Source: Gimesia sp.
Lineage (GTDB): Bacteria > Planctomycetota > Planctomycetia > Planctomycetales > Planctomycetaceae
Assembly: GCF_040219335.1 (NCBI RefSeq)
Contig: NZ_JAVJSQ010000044.1
Span: forward strand, 62,001 to 126,000
Direction: 5' to 3'
DNA length: 64,000 nucleotides
The translations under genes and the position numbers were made by a program. Each line of letters opens with the position of its first letter. The stretch's first letter is position 1. Below are positions 38,610 to 48,323 of this stretch, piece by piece. Under the pieces are notes generated by a model. It ran no database searches, was not told where the DNA came from, and was given only the letters and a program-made list of their open reading frames with translations.

Positions 38610-39320
38610 ATGCGTGTTATATGTTTGACTCTGCTCGCCACCGTCTGCCTGCATTTTTCTCCTGTCATGGCCCAGGAGACTGCTACCGCGCCACCACAAA
38701 GTGTGAAGCCGGGCATCAACAAGTCATTCCTCGATCCCGATCTGGATGTCGATCAGTGGATTAAACGCTTTGAAGTTGAAAGCCGGGAAGTCTTCCGTGC
38801 CCGCGACCAGATTGTGAAACAGCTGAAACTCAAACCCGGCGATCGTATTGCCGACGTCGGGACCGGGACGGGACTGTTCGTGGAACCGTTCTCCCTGGCA
38901 GTTGGAGAAAAAGGCTGGGTGTTTGCTTTGGATATTGTCCCCAAATTCGTCGAACGGGTCGGAAAAATCTCAGATATCCTGGATCTGAAGAATGTCACTC
39001 CCGTCCTCTGTGGACAGGACGACGTCCGCCTGCCCCCCGCTTCAATTGACGCTGCCTTCATCTGCGATGTCTACCACCATTTCGAATACCCGTCCCGTTC
39101 GATGGCCTCCCTGCACAAGGCAATCGTTCCCGGCGGTCAGCTGATTCTGATCGACTTCGAACGCATCCCCGGCAAGTCCCGCGAATGGACGCTGGGCCAT
39201 GTTCGTGCAGGCAAAGAGACCTTCCGTAAAGAAGTCGAAGATGCTGGGTTCGAATTCGTGGAAGAAGTCAAAATTCCCGCCTTTGAGGAAAACTATTTCC
39301 TGCGTTTCAAACGCAAGTAA
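38610..39320 (+). CDS. Predicted exported SAM-dependent methyltransferase
   Basis: 236 residues from ATG at 38610 with AGGAA eight bases upstream; a TTG 11 codons earlier is open. A signal peptide (VICLTLLATVCLHFSPVMAQE) precedes a class I methyltransferase: motif I DRIADVGTGTGLFVEPF, GWVFALDIVPKFVERV for the ribose site, then IDAAFICDVYHHFEYPSR and a C-terminal GFEFVEEVKIPAFEE. SAM-dependent enzymes are rare in the periplasm; exported examples are known from planctomycete-type genomes but their substrates are unclear. It follows the second RND operon by 90 bases, mirroring the methyltransferase fused to the first RND pump. It converges with the FAD oxidoreductase gene eight bases away. Confidence 0.85.
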   Translation: MRVICLTLLATVCLHFSPVMAQETATAPPQSVKPGINKSFLDPDLDVDQWIKRFEVESREVFRARDQIVKQLKLKPGDRIADVGTGTGLFVEPFSLAVGEKGWVFALDIVPKFVERVGKISDILDLKNVTPVLCGQDDVRLPPASIDAAFICDVYHHFEYPSRSMASLHKAIVPGGQLILIDFERIPGKSREWTLGHVRAGKETFRKEVEDAGFEFVEEVKIPAFEENYFLRFKRK

Positions 39321-39328
39321 GTCCGAGC

Positions 39329-41407
39329 TTACTTTTCAGCGATCGGCAGCAGCTGGATCGCATCCAGAATCACGAAGCCGTCAGTCTGATCGTTGCTGAC
39401 GGTGATCGTGGTTTCGGTAGCGCCCTGCAACCGGACTGTTCCGATCTCGCGAAACTGTTTCCCCGCCGGCAGTGGTCTGGTCTGATCGACGGTCAGCGTC
39501 GCTTGGTCTGTGCCGCTGGATACGGTCACGGGAACCTGTTTCGCACGGGTCGGATGCGCCGAGTAAGCCATCAACAGCTGATAACGGCCCGTGTGGGGGA
39601 CTTTGAAGCGGAAAGTCGCCGACGCACTTCCGTTCCCCGACTTACCGTCGTGTACATAACCCTTGCCGATATAGGGTTTGAAATTTGTCGAACGACTCCA
39701 GCTCCCTTTGAGTTCCGCGGCACCATCATCCAGCACCACGCCCGGCAGTGTCTTCGGATCAATGCCGCTCACGGTCTTCGGTTCCGGGGGGACTTCGGGC
39801 AACTCCAGTACCTGTCCCCGCTCCAACAGTCTCGCCCGCAGTTCCGGGTAGGGAAGTTTCTGCACGGTCGTGTTCTTACTGGCAGTCATGGCCGCCGCGA
39901 TGCCGGCACTCTGACCGAGGATCATCCACGTGGGCTCCACTCGAATCGAAGAGATACCGACGTGAGTACAGGAGAGAGCCACCGGCACCAGCAGGTTGGT
40001 GCATTCATCCGGTTTTGGCAGGATCGAACGATAGGGGACGTGATACGCATAGCCCTGTTTCGGATACGCGCGTCTGACGGGGAAAATCGTCCCCTCATTG
40101 ATCACGCCGCCCCCTTTCAGGGCCACCCGCTGACAGTCATGCGAGTCAATCGGGAAGGACGAGATCACAATCGGATCCTCTTTTTCGGGCTGTTCCAGAA
40201 TGTCTTTCTGGCTCAGCACAAACATGCCCCGCATTCGTCGTCCCTCGCGCACATACAGGGCCGGAGAGAAATGTCCGTACTCGGGAAACTCATCTTTGCA
40301 GAGCCCCAGCCGAGCATACTGCTGACGAATCTTTTCCGGGACCACAGGATCCGTTGTCAGAAAATGATAAAACTCCAGCGTGTACTGCTTATGTTCTTCC
40401 CAGATCGCGGCCCGCCCTGCTGCGTCGGCTTCACTCCAGCCGTTACACGCTCCTACCAGGCCGAGCGAGAACTGGCCCCCAATCGAATTGTTGCCGTCCA
40501 GTTTACCACCGGGCAGCGGATACATATCCCAGCCCACGCGACCACCTGATTTCACATAGCGTCGCACCACCTCAAATCGGGCGGGGTCGTAATTTTTCGG
40601 CTGGGGGAAAGGGACCCGGTTGTCGGGATCATCCGTCAGACAGAGCCGGAAACTGTAAACCATGACAAGGGAATCCCCCTCATCTTCAGGGCCTGCATCG
40701 GTTGTCGTGATCAAAGGCAACGGTTTGCCGCTCTCAGCGAATCCATTGATGTTCATCTTTCTTTTGGGATAGCGTTTACCCGCCAGGGACTCACCATATT
40801 CCGCTTTCCCTTCGCGTCCGATGGTCCAGCTGACGCCTGCCGCTGCCATCAGATCCCCTTCGTATGTGCCGTCCACGAAGACCTGCGCCGCGAAGTGTCC
40901 CCGGCTGGTGACCAGTTCTTTGATTTGCGTCCCTGCTTTCTGAACCGACTGCAGACGCTGTTCCGGCAGTACTTTGACGCCCGCCTCTTTCAGCATCTGT
41001 CGCGTCACCCGCATTGCCACGTGTGGCTCGTAGGTCCATTTCGACTGGTCTTTCACACTCACCTTGTATGGCAGCGTGATCCCCCGGTCGGCATAGTCTT
41101 TTTCAATCCGCGTATGCCATTCATCAAACAGCCCCATGACCGTACTGCGGACTGTCTGGTTCGAATCGCTGAAGCTTAAACCGCCGGTATTCAAGCCCCC
41201 GATATGGTCGGTCGGTTCCAGCAGAATCACTTCGGCCCCCTCGCGTGCTGCCGCAAGCGCAGCGCAGAATCCCCCCGGCGTTGCCCCGTAAACGATGACA
41301 TCAGCCTTTAGCGGTTTCTGTTGCTCAGTTTGCGCTGCACGGAGCGGACTTTGTAGAAGGAAAAGGGCTGCCAGTAACAGGGAGAGTAGACGAACCGGTT
41401 GAAACAT
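39329..41407 (-). CDS. Exported FAD-dependent oxidoreductase with C-terminal golvesin-like domain
   Basis: 692 residues with a signal peptide (LLSLLLAALFLLQSPLRAAQ) and AGGAT upstream of the ATG. FAD-binding is shown by DVIVYGATPGGFCAALAAAREGAEVILLEP and HIGGLNTGGLSFSD, the FAD_oxidored (PF12831) pattern common in planctomycetes. Later come VGISSIRVEPTWMILGQSAGIAAAM. Residues from about 560 form a golvesin-type beta domain (GSWSRSTNFKPYIGKGYVHD, TFRFKVPHTGRYQLLMAYS, FVILDAIQLLPI). Likely a secreted oxidoreductase tethered to a carbohydrate or surface structure; electron acceptor and substrate are unknown. Convergent with the methyltransferase gene. Confidence 0.92.
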   Translation of the reverse strand: MFQPVRLLSLLLAALFLLQSPLRAAQTEQQKPLKADVIVYGATPGGFCAALAAAREGAEVILLEPTDHIGGLNTGGLSFSDSNQTVRSTVMGLFDEWHTRIEKDYADRGITLPYKVSVKDQSKWTYEPHVAMRVTRQMLKEAGVKVLPEQRLQSVQKAGTQIKELVTSRGHFAAQVFVDGTYEGDLMAAAGVSWTIGREGKAEYGESLAGKRYPKRKMNINGFAESGKPLPLITTTDAGPEDEGDSLVMVYSFRLCLTDDPDNRVPFPQPKNYDPARFEVVRRYVKSGGRVGWDMYPLPGGKLDGNNSIGGQFSLGLVGACNGWSEADAAGRAAIWEEHKQYTLEFYHFLTTDPVVPEKIRQQYARLGLCKDEFPEYGHFSPALYVREGRRMRGMFVLSQKDILEQPEKEDPIVISSFPIDSHDCQRVALKGGGVINEGTIFPVRRAYPKQGYAYHVPYRSILPKPDECTNLLVPVALSCTHVGISSIRVEPTWMILGQSAGIAAAMTASKNTTVQKLPYPELRARLLERGQVLELPEVPPEPKTVSGIDPKTLPGVVLDDGAAELKGSWSRSTNFKPYIGKGYVHDGKSGNGSASATFRFKVPHTGRYQLLMAYSAHPTRAKQVPVTVSSGTDQATLTVDQTRPLPAGKQFREIGTVRLQGATETTITVSNDQTDGFVILDAIQLLPIAEK

Positions 41408-41673
41408 ATGTAAATCCTGTGGGTGAGCGCGAAAAGTAAAATAAATTCTGGTACCGAAAGCAACGCGTGGACGAGTGCTTCCAGCCTGGCTTCAATATAA
41501 AGCGTTTCTTCTCATTTTCCCAGTCGATCAGCAGACGTTCCCGATTTGATGTCCTCCTGGGAAGAACCACGCAACCTGTCACTTCTTAAATTTTAATTAG
41601 AGAATCTTCTTCGGATTGGGATAGAATACTGCGTCAGTTTAAGGTGATCTGAGGAAAGGATTCGAAAATAGAT

Positions 41674-43227
41674 ATGACCGCCGATGATGAGATTACAGGC
41701 CATGCTTCCCCCGTACTACAGAAACGCGGTGCCGGCCTGCTGCTGCATGCGACATCCTTACCCGGTCCGTATGGTATCGGCGATCTGGGAGCCGCGGCCC
41801 GTGACTGGATCGACCTGCTCGCCCGGGCAGGACAGTCCTGGTGGCAGTTGCTCCCCCTGTCGGCAATCGGCTACGGAGATTCACCCTACCAGCCCATCTC
41901 CTCTTTCGCCGGCAACTGGCTGTTGATCAGCCCTGAAGATCTCCTCGCGGTGGGGCTTGTTCATGATAATGAACTAGAGGTTCCCGATTTCTCAACCGAC
42001 CATGTCGATTATCCAGCAGTCCGAGCATTCAAACAGCGGTTGCTACAGACGGTCTCTGCGAAATTTCATTCCTGGGCCAGTGAGGAACTGCGCCAGGACT
42101 TCGCACGGTTCTCGGAACAGGAACAACACTGGTTGGAAGAATACACCCTGTTCCAGGCGCTCTCAGATCGCTATCAGGGAGCCAGTTACCTCACCTGGCC
42201 TGCAGAACTGGTCCACCGGGAAGAGGCTGCCCTGGCTGAAGCGCGTCGACAACTGACCCCGAAAATCGAACAGATCCGCCTGGCCCAGTATCTGGTGTAC
42301 CGTCAGGCGGAGCGACTCAAAGAGTATGCGCACGAGCAGGGCATTCAGCTTATCGGCGATCTCCCCTTTTTTGTCTCCCCCGATTCCTGTGATGCCTGGG
42401 CAAATCCGGAACTGTTCCTGCTGGATGAACAGTTCCGGCCGAAGTACGTCGCGGGCGTCCCTCCCGATTACTTCAGTGCCGAGGGGCAGCTCTGGGGCAA
42501 CCCAGTCTTTGACTGGGAGGCACTCCGAGCGACCGGCTATCAGTGGAACATCAATCGCATCCGCGCACTCCTGCAGCATGTGGACCTCATCCGCCTTGAT
42601 CATTTCCGGGGCTTCGCTGCCGCCTGGCACGTCCCCGCTGGCGCACCAAGTGCGCTTACTGGAGAATGGGTGACCGGACCGGGCAGTGACTTCTTTAATG
42701 TCGTACAGAGGGAACTGGGCTCACTCCCCTTTATCGCTGAGGATCTGGGAGTCATCACCGACGACGTCAACGAACTCCGCGACCGTTTCCAGTTGCCGGG
42801 AACCCGGGTTCTGCAGTTTGCCTTCGACGGGGATCCCGCGAATCCTTATCTGCCTCAGAATTTTAATCAGAATTCCGTCGTCTATACGGGCACGCACGAT
42901 AACAACACCACCCGTGGCTGGTTCCGCAGTCTGTCTGCAGAGGAACGACTGCCGATTTATCAGCTTCTGCAACGTGCGGAAGTATCCGAGACAGAAATCG
43001 CACCGCTCTTCCTGGAACAGGCCTGGTCCTCCGTGGCAATGTTATCGATCGCCCCCCTGCAGGATCTGCTGAATCTGGACGAGGAAGCCCGTATGAATAC
43101 ACCCGGAACGTGTGAGGGGAACTGGGGCTGGCGGTGCACAACGGATATGTTGTCGGACTCAGCCTTTCAATCGCTGCGGAAATTGACGACAATGGAAAAT
43201 CGATTCACGGAAACTCAAAGAGAATAA
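41674..43227 (+). CDS. malQ: 4-alpha-glucanotransferase (amylomaltase)
   Basis: 517 residues, the usual GH77 length. Landmarks: RGAGLLLHATSLPGPYGIGDLG, SWWQLLPLSAIGYGDSPYQP, GDLPFFVSPDSCDAWANPELF, the nucleophile Asp in LIRLDHFRGF, the acid/base Glu in LPFIAEDLGVIT, and the third carboxylate in VYTGTHDNNTTRGW. The enzyme moves alpha-1,4-glucan segments between chains in cytosolic maltodextrin or glycogen metabolism. No signal peptide, as expected. Followed after 27 bases by a transaldolase gene with a strong AGGAGG, so the two form a small sugar-metabolism operon. Confidence 0.96.
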   Translation: MTADDEITGHASPVLQKRGAGLLLHATSLPGPYGIGDLGAAARDWIDLLARAGQSWWQLLPLSAIGYGDSPYQPISSFAGNWLLISPEDLLAVGLVHDNELEVPDFSTDHVDYPAVRAFKQRLLQTVSAKFHSWASEELRQDFARFSEQEQHWLEEYTLFQALSDRYQGASYLTWPAELVHREEAALAEARRQLTPKIEQIRLAQYLVYRQAERLKEYAHEQGIQLIGDLPFFVSPDSCDAWANPELFLLDEQFRPKYVAGVPPDYFSAEGQLWGNPVFDWEALRATGYQWNINRIRALLQHVDLIRLDHFRGFAAAWHVPAGAPSALTGEWVTGPGSDFFNVVQRELGSLPFIAEDLGVITDDVNELRDRFQLPGTRVLQFAFDGDPANPYLPQNFNQNSVVYTGTHDNNTTRGWFRSLSAEERLPIYQLLQRAEVSETEIAPLFLEQAWSSVAMLSIAPLQDLLNLDEEARMNTPGTCEGNWGWRCTTDMLSDSAFQSLRKLTTMENRFTETQRE

Positions 43228-43254
43228 TATCTGACTATAACAGGAGGTCATTCC

Positions 43255-44334
43255 ATGCCAGCCACGCAACAACTTCACGATCTGGGGCAAAGTCTCTGGA
43301 TTGATAATATTACCCGGGACATGCTGAAAGAGGGCACGCTCCAGCAATACATCGAAGAGCTTTCACTCACAGGTCTGACTTCCAATCCCACGATCTTCCA
43401 GAAAGCCATCAAGAGCAGCAAACTCTACGACGATTCCATCCTGGAACTGCGAAACCAGGGACGGGAAGGCGAACAGCTCTTTTTCGAACTGGCACTGCAG
43501 GATATCCAGGAAGCCGCCGATTTATTTCGACCGGTCTGGGAACGAACCGCGGGGGTCGACGGCTGGGTCTCACTCGAAGTCTCACCCACCCTGGCTTACG
43601 ATACCGCAGGCACAATCGCTTCTGCCCAGGATCTGCATGAACGTGCGGACCGGTCGAATGTCCTGATCAAAATTCCGGGGACGACAGAAGGTTTGCCCGC
43701 CATTGAAGAATCGATCTTCGCCGGCATTCCCGTGAATGTCACGCTGCTCTTTTCTCCCGAACACTACGTGGCTGCTGCAGAAGCCTACCTGCGTGGTATT
43801 GAACGCCGCATCGAAGCGGGACTGAATCCGGTCGTGGGCTCGGTCGCTTCCCTGTTTATCAGTCGCTGGGACCGCGCTGTCGTTGATCAGGTTCCCGAAA
43901 ACCTGCATAACCGCCTGGGTATCGCCATCGGTCAGCAGTGTTACAAAGCCTATAAAGAGCTGATGAATTCACCCCGCTGGCAGCGGATCTTCAACTGTGG
44001 TGCGCAGATGCAGCGCCTGCTCTGGGCCAGTACCGGGGCGAAAGATCCCAACGCTTCTGACGTTCTTTATATCACATCACTGGCCTCCCCCTTCACCGTG
44101 AATACGATGCCCGAAGAAACGCTGCACGCGTTTGCCGATCACGGCGAGACCGGAGAACTGCTGGAAGACGACGGCGGCGAAAGCGGCTCCCTGTTAGGTG
44201 AGTTCACCAGTGCAGGCGTCGACTGTGATGCACTCGCTGCAAAACTGCAGAAAGATGGTGCCGAGTCGTTCGTCGATTCCTGGAAAGATCTACTCGAGCA
44301 GCTGGCCTCCAAGAGTGCTTCGCTGACCAACTGA
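43255..44334 (+). CDS. tal: Transaldolase
   Basis: 359 residues with AGGAGG seven to ten bases before the ATG. Contains LGQSLWIDNITRDML, LTSNPTIFQKAIKSSKLYD, DGWVSLEVSPTLAYDT and the Schiff-base lysine region RSNVLIKIPGTTEGLPAIEE. Length and these motifs match the larger transaldolase group of actinobacteria and cyanobacteria rather than short TalC. It transfers dihydroxyacetone between sugar phosphates in the pentose phosphate pathway. Cotranscription with malQ is likely from the 27-base gap. Confidence 0.95.
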   Translation: MPATQQLHDLGQSLWIDNITRDMLKEGTLQQYIEELSLTGLTSNPTIFQKAIKSSKLYDDSILELRNQGREGEQLFFELALQDIQEAADLFRPVWERTAGVDGWVSLEVSPTLAYDTAGTIASAQDLHERADRSNVLIKIPGTTEGLPAIEESIFAGIPVNVTLLFSPEHYVAAAEAYLRGIERRIEAGLNPVVGSVASLFISRWDRAVVDQVPENLHNRLGIAIGQQCYKAYKELMNSPRWQRIFNCGAQMQRLLWASTGAKDPNASDVLYITSLASPFTVNTMPEETLHAFADHGETGELLEDDGGESGSLLGEFTSAGVDCDALAAKLQKDGAESFVDSWKDLLEQLASKSASLTN

Positions 44335-44382
44335 GCGACACTCGGTAGAACATAAATAGAAGAGCAAAAAACACCAGTGCCA

Positions 44383-45354
44383 TCAGTGCTCGGGAATCAC
44401 CCGCGTATCGTGGCACTGGTTTTCTGCTGCGTCAGCGAATTCGAATTCCAGTGTCGAGTGTTCAATCTGAAATTCGTGTACCAGTAATTCCTTGATCTGC
44501 TGCTTGATGATCTCCATCTGCTCTGCATTCTGTTTTCGGATGACCACGTGTGCCTCCAGCGCTGTGTGCTCTTCATCCAGTTCCCACAGGTGCAGATGAT
44601 GGATCTCTTCGATGTCGGCAAGAGCTTCGACGCGTTCGACCAGGGCCGGAATATCGAAGTCAGCGGGGGTTCCTTCCATCAGCATCCGCATCGCCTGCGG
44701 GAGCATCTTATAGACTTCCCAGAGAATATAACCCGAGATCAGTACGGTAATCAGCGGATCGACCCAGTTCCAGCCGAACCAGATAATCGCCGCTGCACCC
44801 ACCAGGACCGCGATACTGCTCAACGCGTCGACAATGTTATGAAAAAAAGCGGCCCGGACATTTAAAGACCCCTTGCTCATCGACCACAACAGTAGTGCCG
44901 ATCCGACATCGACCACCAGGGCCAGAATCGCGGTATAGGCCATCACCGAACCCATGACGTGCTCTGGTTCGAAAAACCGGGAAATCCCTTCATAAACCAG
45001 GTACAGGCCTACAATCGCCAGCAGCGTCAGATTGATCAAAGCACCAATCATCTCAGCCCGGCGATAACCAAAGGTGAACCGTTCATTGGCTTCCTTTTGG
45101 GAAATCCGTCGCGCAATGTAGGCAATCAACAGCGCGTTGGCATCATTGAAATTGTGAGCAGCATCAGACAGCAGCGCCACACTGCCCGAATAAATTCCCG
45201 CGACCACCTGCCCGACCGTCAGCAACTGATTCAGGACGATCGCCCAGATCAGCCGCGAACTGCTCACACCCCGCAGGGAATCCGCATGTGTCAGGCCATG
45301 TGAGTGACCGGCGTGGTCCTCGCCGGCAGGTTCGTGTTCTGTTGCTTGAGTCAT
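44383..45354 (-). CDS. Cation diffusion facilitator (CzcD-like)
   Basis: 323 residues from ATG at 45354 ([20 protein letters not shown]); 30 codons upstream are open but hydrophilic and unlikely. A His-rich N-terminus precedes six transmembrane helices: [20 protein letters not shown], then [21 protein letters not shown] carrying the HxxxD cation site, a His-poor loop, and [13 protein letters not shown] with a second [12 protein letters not shown] site. The C-terminal cytosolic domain ([43 protein letters not shown]) is the CDF dimer-interface fold. It likely exports zinc or a related divalent metal from the cytosol. The GS-like gene next on this strand starts more than 90 bases away. Confidence 0.93.
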   Translation of the reverse strand: MTQATEHEPAGEDHAGHSHGLTHADSLRGVSSSRLIWAIVLNQLLTVGQVVAGIYSGSVALLSDAAHNFNDANALLIAYIARRISQKEANERFTFGYRRAEMIGALINLTLLAIVGLYLVYEGISRFFEPEHVMGSVMAYTAILALVVDVGSALLLWSMSKGSLNVRAAFFHNIVDALSSIAVLVGAAAIIWFGWNWVDPLITVLISGYILWEVYKMLPQAMRMLMEGTPADFDIPALVERVEALADIEEIHHLHLWELDEEHTALEAHVVIRKQNAEQMEIIKQQIKELLVHEFQIEHSTLEFEFADAAENQCHDTRVIPEH

Positions 45355-45520
45355 GGTCAGCTCAGGTCGCTTCCGTTCTAACAGGTGACAACGGGAGATC
45401 GTCCGCTTGATGACGATCTCTCTTTTCGTTGCACTATAACACATCCTGTTTTCAGAGAAGGACCAGAACTCGCATTCATTGCGATTTTCTGCAAATCACA
45501 GTTCGCTGACATTTTCGCGA

Positions 45521-46879
45521 TCAGAAAAACGTCAGGTACTCATCAATTTCCCACTGCGTTACCTGACGATCATAGGTTTCCCATTCCTGCGTTTTCAGTT
45601 CGATAAACTCATCGGCGATCACACCCAGGGCACCTTGAATGACCGTGTCCTGTCTGAGTTCCTGAATCGCCTCCCACAGAGACTGAGGCAGAATCCTGAT
45701 TCCCTGCTCCAGAATTTCCGCAGGCGTCTTTTCATAGAGATTGCCCAGGTTTGGTTCGCCGGGATCGATCTGGTTCTCAATCCCGTCCAGGCCCGCTGCG
45801 AGGTAAGCCGCCAGCGCGAGATATGGGTTGCATCCCGCCGAGACCGTCCGGTCTTCAAAATGCCCGGGCCCCGCGGTCCGAATCATCTGGGTGCGGTTGT
45901 TGTCCCCATAGGAAACAAACGCAGGCGTCCACGTGTATCCGCTCCGGCTGGAATAGAGGCCGGAACCGAGTTGCAGCCGTTTATAGCAGTTCACAGTCGG
46001 ACTCGTGACGGCACACAGGGCCGGCGCATGTTTGAGCACACCGCCAATGAAGTGATACGCCAGTTCCGAACAGCCCAGCCCCCGTTTGTCGGCAGCGTCA
46101 TCAAACAGGCAGGCCCCTGTTTCCGCATCTGCGAGGTGAAAGTGAACGTGCAATCCGCTGCCCGTCCGATCCGCAAACGGTTTGGGCATGTGCGTAGCGA
46201 TGGCACCATATTTTTGGGCAATCTGCGACGTCGCCATTTTGAAAAAAGTGATCCGGTCCGCGGTGGTCAACGCATCCTGGTAATCAAAGTTTATCTCGTA
46301 CTGACCATTGCCATCTTCATGATCGGTCTGATACACGCCCCAGCCCAGCTCATTCAACGCCGTGGTCAGCTCCTGCAGATAATCCATCGCCGGTGCCATC
46401 GAGCGGAAGTCGTAACAGGGTTTGGCCAGCGAATCCACGCCGTCCGGGTTCCAGGGAGACAGGCTTCCATCCGCGTTCTTTGTCACCAGGAAGTGTTCCG
46501 GCTCCATCCCCACATTGAACACATACCCTTTCTGTTTCGCTTCCGCGAGGACCCGTTTCAGGTTGGTCCGCGGGCAAAAAGGATACGACTCCCCATCCAC
46601 GAACAGGTCCGCAGCGAAGCGGGCCGTGTTCTCTTTCCAGGGGAGTGGCGTGTAGGTTGATAGATCAATACGGGCCAGCATGTCATGCGAACTTGGGCCC
46701 TGTCCCACGCCCCAGACCGCAGCACCTGCGAACCCGGCCCCCGAGTCGATCATGTCATCGAAACCGGAATAGGGGACCATCTTCACTTTAGCCGAACCGT
46801 GTATGTCGACGAACTGAGCGAGCAGAAATTCGATCCCGGCGGTATTCATACGGCTCCGGATTGCTTCACGGTCACTCAT
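45521..46879 (-). CDS. Type III glutamine synthetase-like enzyme (GlnT / gamma-glutamylmethylamide synthetase group)
   Basis: 452 residues, ATG with GAGGAACC eight bases upstream. GS catalytic-domain motifs: FLLAQFVDIHGSAKVKMVP near the N-terminus, GMEPEHFLV, VYQTDHEDGNGQYEINFDY, the ATP-binding FKMATSQIAQKYGAIATHMPKPF with GSGLHVHFHL, and NCYKRLQLGSGLYSSRSGYTWTPAF near the C-terminus. The layout matches rhizobial GlnT and methylotroph GmaS, not GlnA-I. GmaS makes gamma-glutamylmethylamide from methylamine and glutamate; GlnT makes glutamine from ammonia. Sequence alone does not separate them. It is the last gene of an operon with three glutamate-synthase-like subunits, 50 bases after the FMN subunit. 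Confidence 0.85.
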   Translation of the reverse strand: MSDREAIRSRMNTAGIEFLLAQFVDIHGSAKVKMVPYSGFDDMIDSGAGFAGAAVWGVGQGPSSHDMLARIDLSTYTPLPWKENTARFAADLFVDGESYPFCPRTNLKRVLAEAKQKGYVFNVGMEPEHFLVTKNADGSLSPWNPDGVDSLAKPCYDFRSMAPAMDYLQELTTALNELGWGVYQTDHEDGNGQYEINFDYQDALTTADRITFFKMATSQIAQKYGAIATHMPKPFADRTGSGLHVHFHLADAETGACLFDDAADKRGLGCSELAYHFIGGVLKHAPALCAVTSPTVNCYKRLQLGSGLYSSRSGYTWTPAFVSYGDNNRTQMIRTAGPGHFEDRTVSAGCNPYLALAAYLAAGLDGIENQIDPGEPNLGNLYEKTPAEILEQGIRILPQSLWEAIQELRQDTVIQGALGVIADEFIELKTQEWETYDRQVTQWEIDEYLTFF

Positions 46880-46929
46880 CGTGGTTCCTCATTGTCAGTT
46901 GCTGCGCCTGCGGCCCGCGTTTTGTGCGC

Positions 46930-48285
46930 TTAAACGGAACCAGTGCCCGGAATCCAGCTGGTTCCGGCCAGGGGGACTTTGGCCATCGCCGCTGCTTCAA
47001 CAGTCAGCGCGGCCAGATCTTCTTTCTCCAGATGATGTACGTTCGACTTGCCGCAGGCCCGTGCCAGGGTCGTCAGCTCCATATTCAGAACCTGCAGATA
47101 ATTCTTGAGACGCTTCGCCCCGACCTCCGGAATCAACCGGGGTTCGAGTTCGGGATCCTGCGTGGTAATGCCCACCGGACACTGTCCCGTATGACAGTGA
47201 TGACAATACCCGGGGGCCGTCCCCAGTTTTGCATAGTCCGCGGTGACGTCGACCTCTTCTCCGTCCGCCCGCTGATACGCATGATGATTGCAACCCAGCG
47301 CGACGAGCACACCCTGACCAATCGAAACCGCATCCGCCCCCAGGGCGAGCGCCTTGGCGACGTCGGCTCCCGTACGAATCCCTCCCGAAATAATCAGTTG
47401 CACTTCACCCAGTACGTTCATATCGCTGAGCGCTTCGACCGCCAGGGGCAACGCAGCCAGGGTTGGAATGCCCGTATGTTCGATGAAGACCTGCTGCGTC
47501 GCCGCAGTTCCTCCCTGCATCCCGTCAATCACCACCACATCCGCGCCCGCTTTGACTGCCAGCTTGACGTCCTCCCGCACGCGTGTCGCGCCCATCTTGA
47601 CGTACACCGGAATCTTCCAGTCGGTGATCTCCCGCAGTTCTTCGATTTTGATTTTCAGATCATCGGGTCCCGTCCAGTCCGGATGCCGACAGGCCGACCG
47701 CTGATCAATCCCTTCGGGCAGCGTCCGCATCTGTGCCACGCGGGGAGAAACCTTCTGCCCCAGCAGCATCCCGCCGCCTCCGGGTTTCGCGCCCTGTCCG
47801 AGCACCATCTCGATTGCATCCGCTTTCCGCAGGTCGTTAGGATTGAACCCGTAACGTGAAGGCAGACACTGATAGACTAAAGTCTTCGACGATTCCCGCT
47901 CTTCCGGCGTCATTCCGCCGTCGCCCGTCGTTGTGGACGTTCCCATCTGCGTCGCCGCCTGACCCAACGCTTCCTTCACATTCGCGGAGAGCGAGCCAAA
48001 ACTCATCCCGGCAATGGTGATCGGAATCTCCAGTTCGATCGGCTGCTTCGCATACCGCGTGCCCAGCACCGTTTTCGATTCGCACTTCTCACGGTAACCT
48101 TCCAGCGGATACCGCGACGCGGACGCGGAGAGGAAGATCAGATCATCGAAGCTGGGTACACGCCGTTTCGCACCCATGCCGCGGATCTCGTACAGCCCGT
48201 ACTCAGCGGCCTGCCGGATGTAAGAGAGGGAATGCTCGTTGAAACTGGCACTCTCTTCGCGTTGAATCGACTTGTCCGAACTCAC
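46930..48285 (-). CDS. Glutamate synthase-like FMN-binding subunit (GlxD/MgsC-like)
   Basis: 451 residues starting at GTG 48285, with GGAGAG upstream (GGAG-8-GTG). The FMN-binding TIM barrel of glutamate synthase is clear: YAKQPIELEIPITIAGMSFGSLSANVKEALGQA, IKIEELREITDWKIPVYVKMGATR, VVVIDGMQGGTAATQ and ISGGIRTGADVAKALALGADAVSIG. A cysteine cluster follows, CHHCHTGQCPVGITTQDPEL, which in glutamate synthase binds a 3Fe-4S cluster. In the split Glx/Mgs form this subunit receives ammonia from the GATase subunit and reduces 2-oxoglutarate; MgsC instead makes N-methylglutamate with methylamine. Middle gene of the operon. Confidence 0.9.
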   Translation of the reverse strand: MSSDKSIQREESASFNEHSLSYIRQAAEYGLYEIRGMGAKRRVPSFDDLIFLSASASRYPLEGYREKCESKTVLGTRYAKQPIELEIPITIAGMSFGSLSANVKEALGQAATQMGTSTTTGDGGMTPEERESSKTLVYQCLPSRYGFNPNDLRKADAIEMVLGQGAKPGGGGMLLGQKVSPRVAQMRTLPEGIDQRSACRHPDWTGPDDLKIKIEELREITDWKIPVYVKMGATRVREDVKLAVKAGADVVVIDGMQGGTAATQQVFIEHTGIPTLAALPLAVEALSDMNVLGEVQLIISGGIRTGADVAKALALGADAVSIGQGVLVALGCNHHAYQRADGEEVDVTADYAKLGTAPGYCHHCHTGQCPVGITTQDPELEPRLIPEVGAKRLKNYLQVLNMELTTLARACGKSNVHHLEKEDLAALTVEAAAMAKVPLAGTSWIPGTGSV

Positions 48286-48323
48286 ACTTGCTCTCCGCTG
48301 CTGATTTCGTTGCAGTACGTGGT

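Noticed and set aside
39503-40549. 348-codon plus-strand frame inside the FAD oxidoreductase
   Set aside because: Antisense to a gene with a clear signal peptide, FAD motif and golvesin-like end.
44335-44400. GCACTG-ATG-GCACTG near the transaldolase/CDF junction as a terminator
   Set aside because: It is a direct repeat, not an inverted one, so it does not form a stem.
45479-47859. Two long plus-strand frames (393 and 332 codons) across the GlnT-like and FMN subunit genes
   Set aside because: Antisense to genes with strong catalytic motifs and operon spacing; shadow frames.
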